Source: Berkiella sp964606325 (GTDB lineage: Bacteria > Pseudomonadota > Gammaproteobacteria > Berkiellales > Berkiellaceae). Taken from it: a stretch of 15,488 nt of DNA. The stretch lies in contig CAZSGE010000060.1 in the NCBI GenBank assembly GCA_964606325.1, positions 1 through 15,488 of the forward strand, in the 5' to 3' direction. Shown here piece after piece: positions 14,024-15,488 of this stretch; position 1 is the stretch's first letter; every line of letters begins with the position of its first letter. The notes below the pieces were generated by a model that had not been told where the DNA came from, ran no database searches, and saw only the letters and a program-made list of their open reading frames with translations. The position numbers were made by a program, and so were the translations under genes.

Positions 14024-14130
14024 GCCGAGCCTTTTTTAATATATAAAATCAGGTTCTTTTAGTTAGGTTAACTCTCGGTAAATGCGTGGGCAGCCCAATA
14101 TAGACTAAAAATACTGCTAAAAAATATGAC

Positions 14131-14166
14131 ACCTCGCAAAATAGCTTCAATAGTATTTTGCGAGGT
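14131..14166 (-). terminator. Strong terminator after the Ser-rich gene
   Basis: ACCTCGCAAAATA (14131-14143) and TATTTTGCGAGGT (14154-14166) form a perfect thirteen-pair stem with a ten-base loop. On the minus strand it starts seven bases after the TAA of the Ser-rich gene and is followed by GTCATATTTTTTAG. This fits an intrinsic terminator. Confidence 0.75.
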
Positions 14167-14172
14167 ATTTCA

Positions 14173-15465
14173 TTACTTATGTGAGCCGGTTCTTTTGCTT
14201 CTTTCTTTTTTAGGCGGCTTATCTGGCTGGGTTGCTCTTGCTTCAAGCTCTGTTAACGAGTCAGCAGAAGAAACTTCTCGTAACGCGCCAGGTGATCTTG
14301 CAATGCTTGCGGCCGGTGTAAAGCTTCTTCTATGTTCTAAGGTCGCTGCCTCTAAAGGCGAAGCACTAGCCGATGTGCTTGTTGCGCTAATCATTGAAGA
14401 TCTTGAGCTTGCTGATGCGGATGAAGATGATGAAGTGCTTGCTAAAACATCACTTGATCTTGATGATATCGATAATAACTTCATTTGAGCATCACGAGCA
14501 ATTTCAGCATTGTTTGAAGAGGCTAACAGCGTGATCCTATCAATCAATGCTTTCTTTTTTCCCTCTAATATCGCTATCATTGTCTTAACATCTTTATCGA
14601 TAAATAATAGATTAGTCGATGAACTTGTGGCAACAATGGGTGGCGCGACTGCTGTTTTGCCGCGACTAGCCAATCTGACAAGAAACGATGACTTTTTTTC
14701 TTTTTCAACTGGCGCAGTTTTCTCTTCGTCTACACCAGGTGCATTTAAACTGGCAAGTCTCTTTTCAAGTACACTAAATCTTCTCATCACATTCGCCAGG
14801 AATACGACATCTGCCCGAGCTTTAAATATAGGCAAGAGATCTTGTACTGAATTATAGCCTGCTTGTGAATGATGTTCCATTTGCATCAAATATTCCATCA
14901 TTTCCGTAATTTGCTCGCATTGAACGTCCGTGAGTTGAACGGCAAGGCTACTAAAGCGGTCGGATAAACAATTTTCTCTGCTTTTTTGCCATTGATAAAG
15001 CAAGGCCGCCATTTGCATCATCGGATTATCATGTTTGTGTTTGAGGGGCTCGCTAACAACGCTGTTAGCGTAATCCTGTAATCCCACTTCTGCGGCAAGT
15101 TTGTGTAAATAACCTACTGTGTAAAAGTCATCTTGAGGATCTTTACCTTGTGGTGGGTTACCGCCTCGCGATGCTTGAACACCAACAAACGATTTACCTA
15201 ACAAACTAGTTGCTGAAGCGATATTTGGAAGATCATCGACAAGAATGAATTTGAACTTGTCTTTTGCTATGCATACTTTGTTTGCAAAGGTATAGCAATT
15301 TTTTGCTTGATCATAACAACTTCCTAGAAAATCAAGAATATGATTATTTTTCCCTTCAAATTTTGCACTTTCTAATGATTTAATTAAAGCGTTTACTTCC
15401 TTTAATTGCGCTTCACCCGCATCAGATAATTTTAACGAACTGAATAATCTATTAAGAAAAGATTT
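14173..15465 (-). CDS. Ser-rich helical unknown protein, N-terminus interrupted or outside window
   Basis: The frame is open from TAA 14175-14173 back to a TGA at 15468-15466, about 430 codons. A TTG at 15204 would give 343 residues, but it has no Shine-Dalgarno, and the 87 codons upstream are clearly protein-like (KSFLNRLFSSLKLSD, GEAQLKEVNALIKSLES, HILDFLGSCYDQAKNCY). No ATG or GTG occurs in that stretch. Beyond the TGA the frame continues ETESQP to the window edge, so the true start was probably further right and the gene may be broken by a nonsense change. The N-terminal two thirds are helical. Residues equivalent to about 250-300 from the TTG form a low-complexity Ser/Ala tract (STSSSSSASASSRSS), then a basic Pro-rich tail ending KKERSKRTGSHK. 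It is unlike housekeeping bacterial proteins; an effector-like origin is inference. Confidence 0.6.
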   Translation of the reverse strand, partial: KSFLNRLFSSLKLSDAGEAQLKEVNALIKSLESAKFEGKNNHILDFLGSCYDQAKNCYTFANKVCIAKDKFKFILVDDLPNIASATSLLGKSFVGVQASRGGNPPQGKDPQDDFYTVGYLHKLAAEVGLQDYANSVVSEPLKHKHDNPMMQMAALLYQWQKSRENCLSDRFSSLAVQLTDVQCEQITEMMEYLMQMEHHSQAGYNSVQDLLPIFKARADVVFLANVMRRFSVLEKRLASLNAPGVDEEKTAPVEKEKKSSFLVRLASRGKTAVAPPIVATSSSTNLLFIDKDVKTMIAILEGKKKALIDRITLLASSNNAEIARDAQMKLLSISSRSSDVLASTSSSSSASASSRSSMISATSTSASASPLEAATLEHRRSFTPAASIARSPGALREVSSADSLTELEARATQPDKPPKKERSKRTGSHK

Positions 15466-15488
15466 TCACGGCTGGCTCTCGGTTTCGG

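Noticed and set aside
14126..14488. 120-aa plus-strand ORF opposite the Ser-rich tail
   Set aside because: It is antisense to the low-complexity Ser/Ala tract, starts inside the terminator hairpin and has no ribosome binding site.
1..15488. tRNA, rRNA, CRISPR arrays, transposase genes, phage or defence genes
   Set aside because: I looked on both strands and saw no cloverleaf, spaced direct-repeat array or recognisable transposase, integrase, nuclease or toxin-antitoxin sequence.

Overview
The window is AT-rich bacterial DNA with Shine-Dalgarno-led genes and standard stop codons. It looks like a host-associated gammaproteobacterium of the Legionellales type (Legionella, Coxiella or Berkiella-like). 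The clues are a eukaryote-like F-box segment at the left edge, several long helical or Ser-rich proteins without recognisable bacterial families, a CSS-EAL c-di-GMP phosphodiesterase, an L,D-transpeptidase, and many half-decayed genes. The placement is an inference; no rRNA, tRNA or secretion-system gene is present to fix it.

Left part (1-3081): the end of an F-box-like ORF, a 63-residue one-helix membrane protein, a truncated second copy of an aldo/keto reductase gene that stops at a small palindromic element, a 134-residue unknown protein preceded by a 28-codon ORF ending in a C7 tract, a galE remnant with two Gln-to-stop changes, a 377-residue helical unknown protein, and another short coding remnant. 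This is a degraded, rearranged, accessory-type region.

Middle (3082-6271): an intact aldo/keto reductase is divergent from a flavodoxin-fold NAD(P)H:quinone oxidoreductase gene that is split by one in-frame amber codon. Two near-identical 12-bp inverted repeats lie between them and look like a shared operator. Next come a secreted Cys-containing unknown protein and a small membrane protein with an Ala-Pro repeat.

Envelope part (6405-8797): a CPA1-type Na+(K+)/H+ antiporter and an L,D-transpeptidase, both on the minus strand. The transpeptidase has a tandem GGAACTT motif upstream that resembles a sigma-E promoter.

Right part (9019-15488): a 452-residue charged coiled-coil protein, a secreted unknown protein, then a tightly coupled minus-strand pair: a membrane CSS-EAL phosphodiesterase followed by a LivJ-type periplasmic binding protein without transporter genes. 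This pair may be a ligand-sensing c-di-GMP module comparable in layout to NspS-MbaA of Vibrio. The right edge holds a Ser-rich, effector-like protein whose reading frame is cut by a TGA near the window end.

The best candidates for something undescribed are the binding-protein/CSS-EAL module, the divergent redox pair with its twin operator, and the effector-like unknowns. The best supported new readings of otherwise blank sequence are the galE and aldo/keto reductase remnants.
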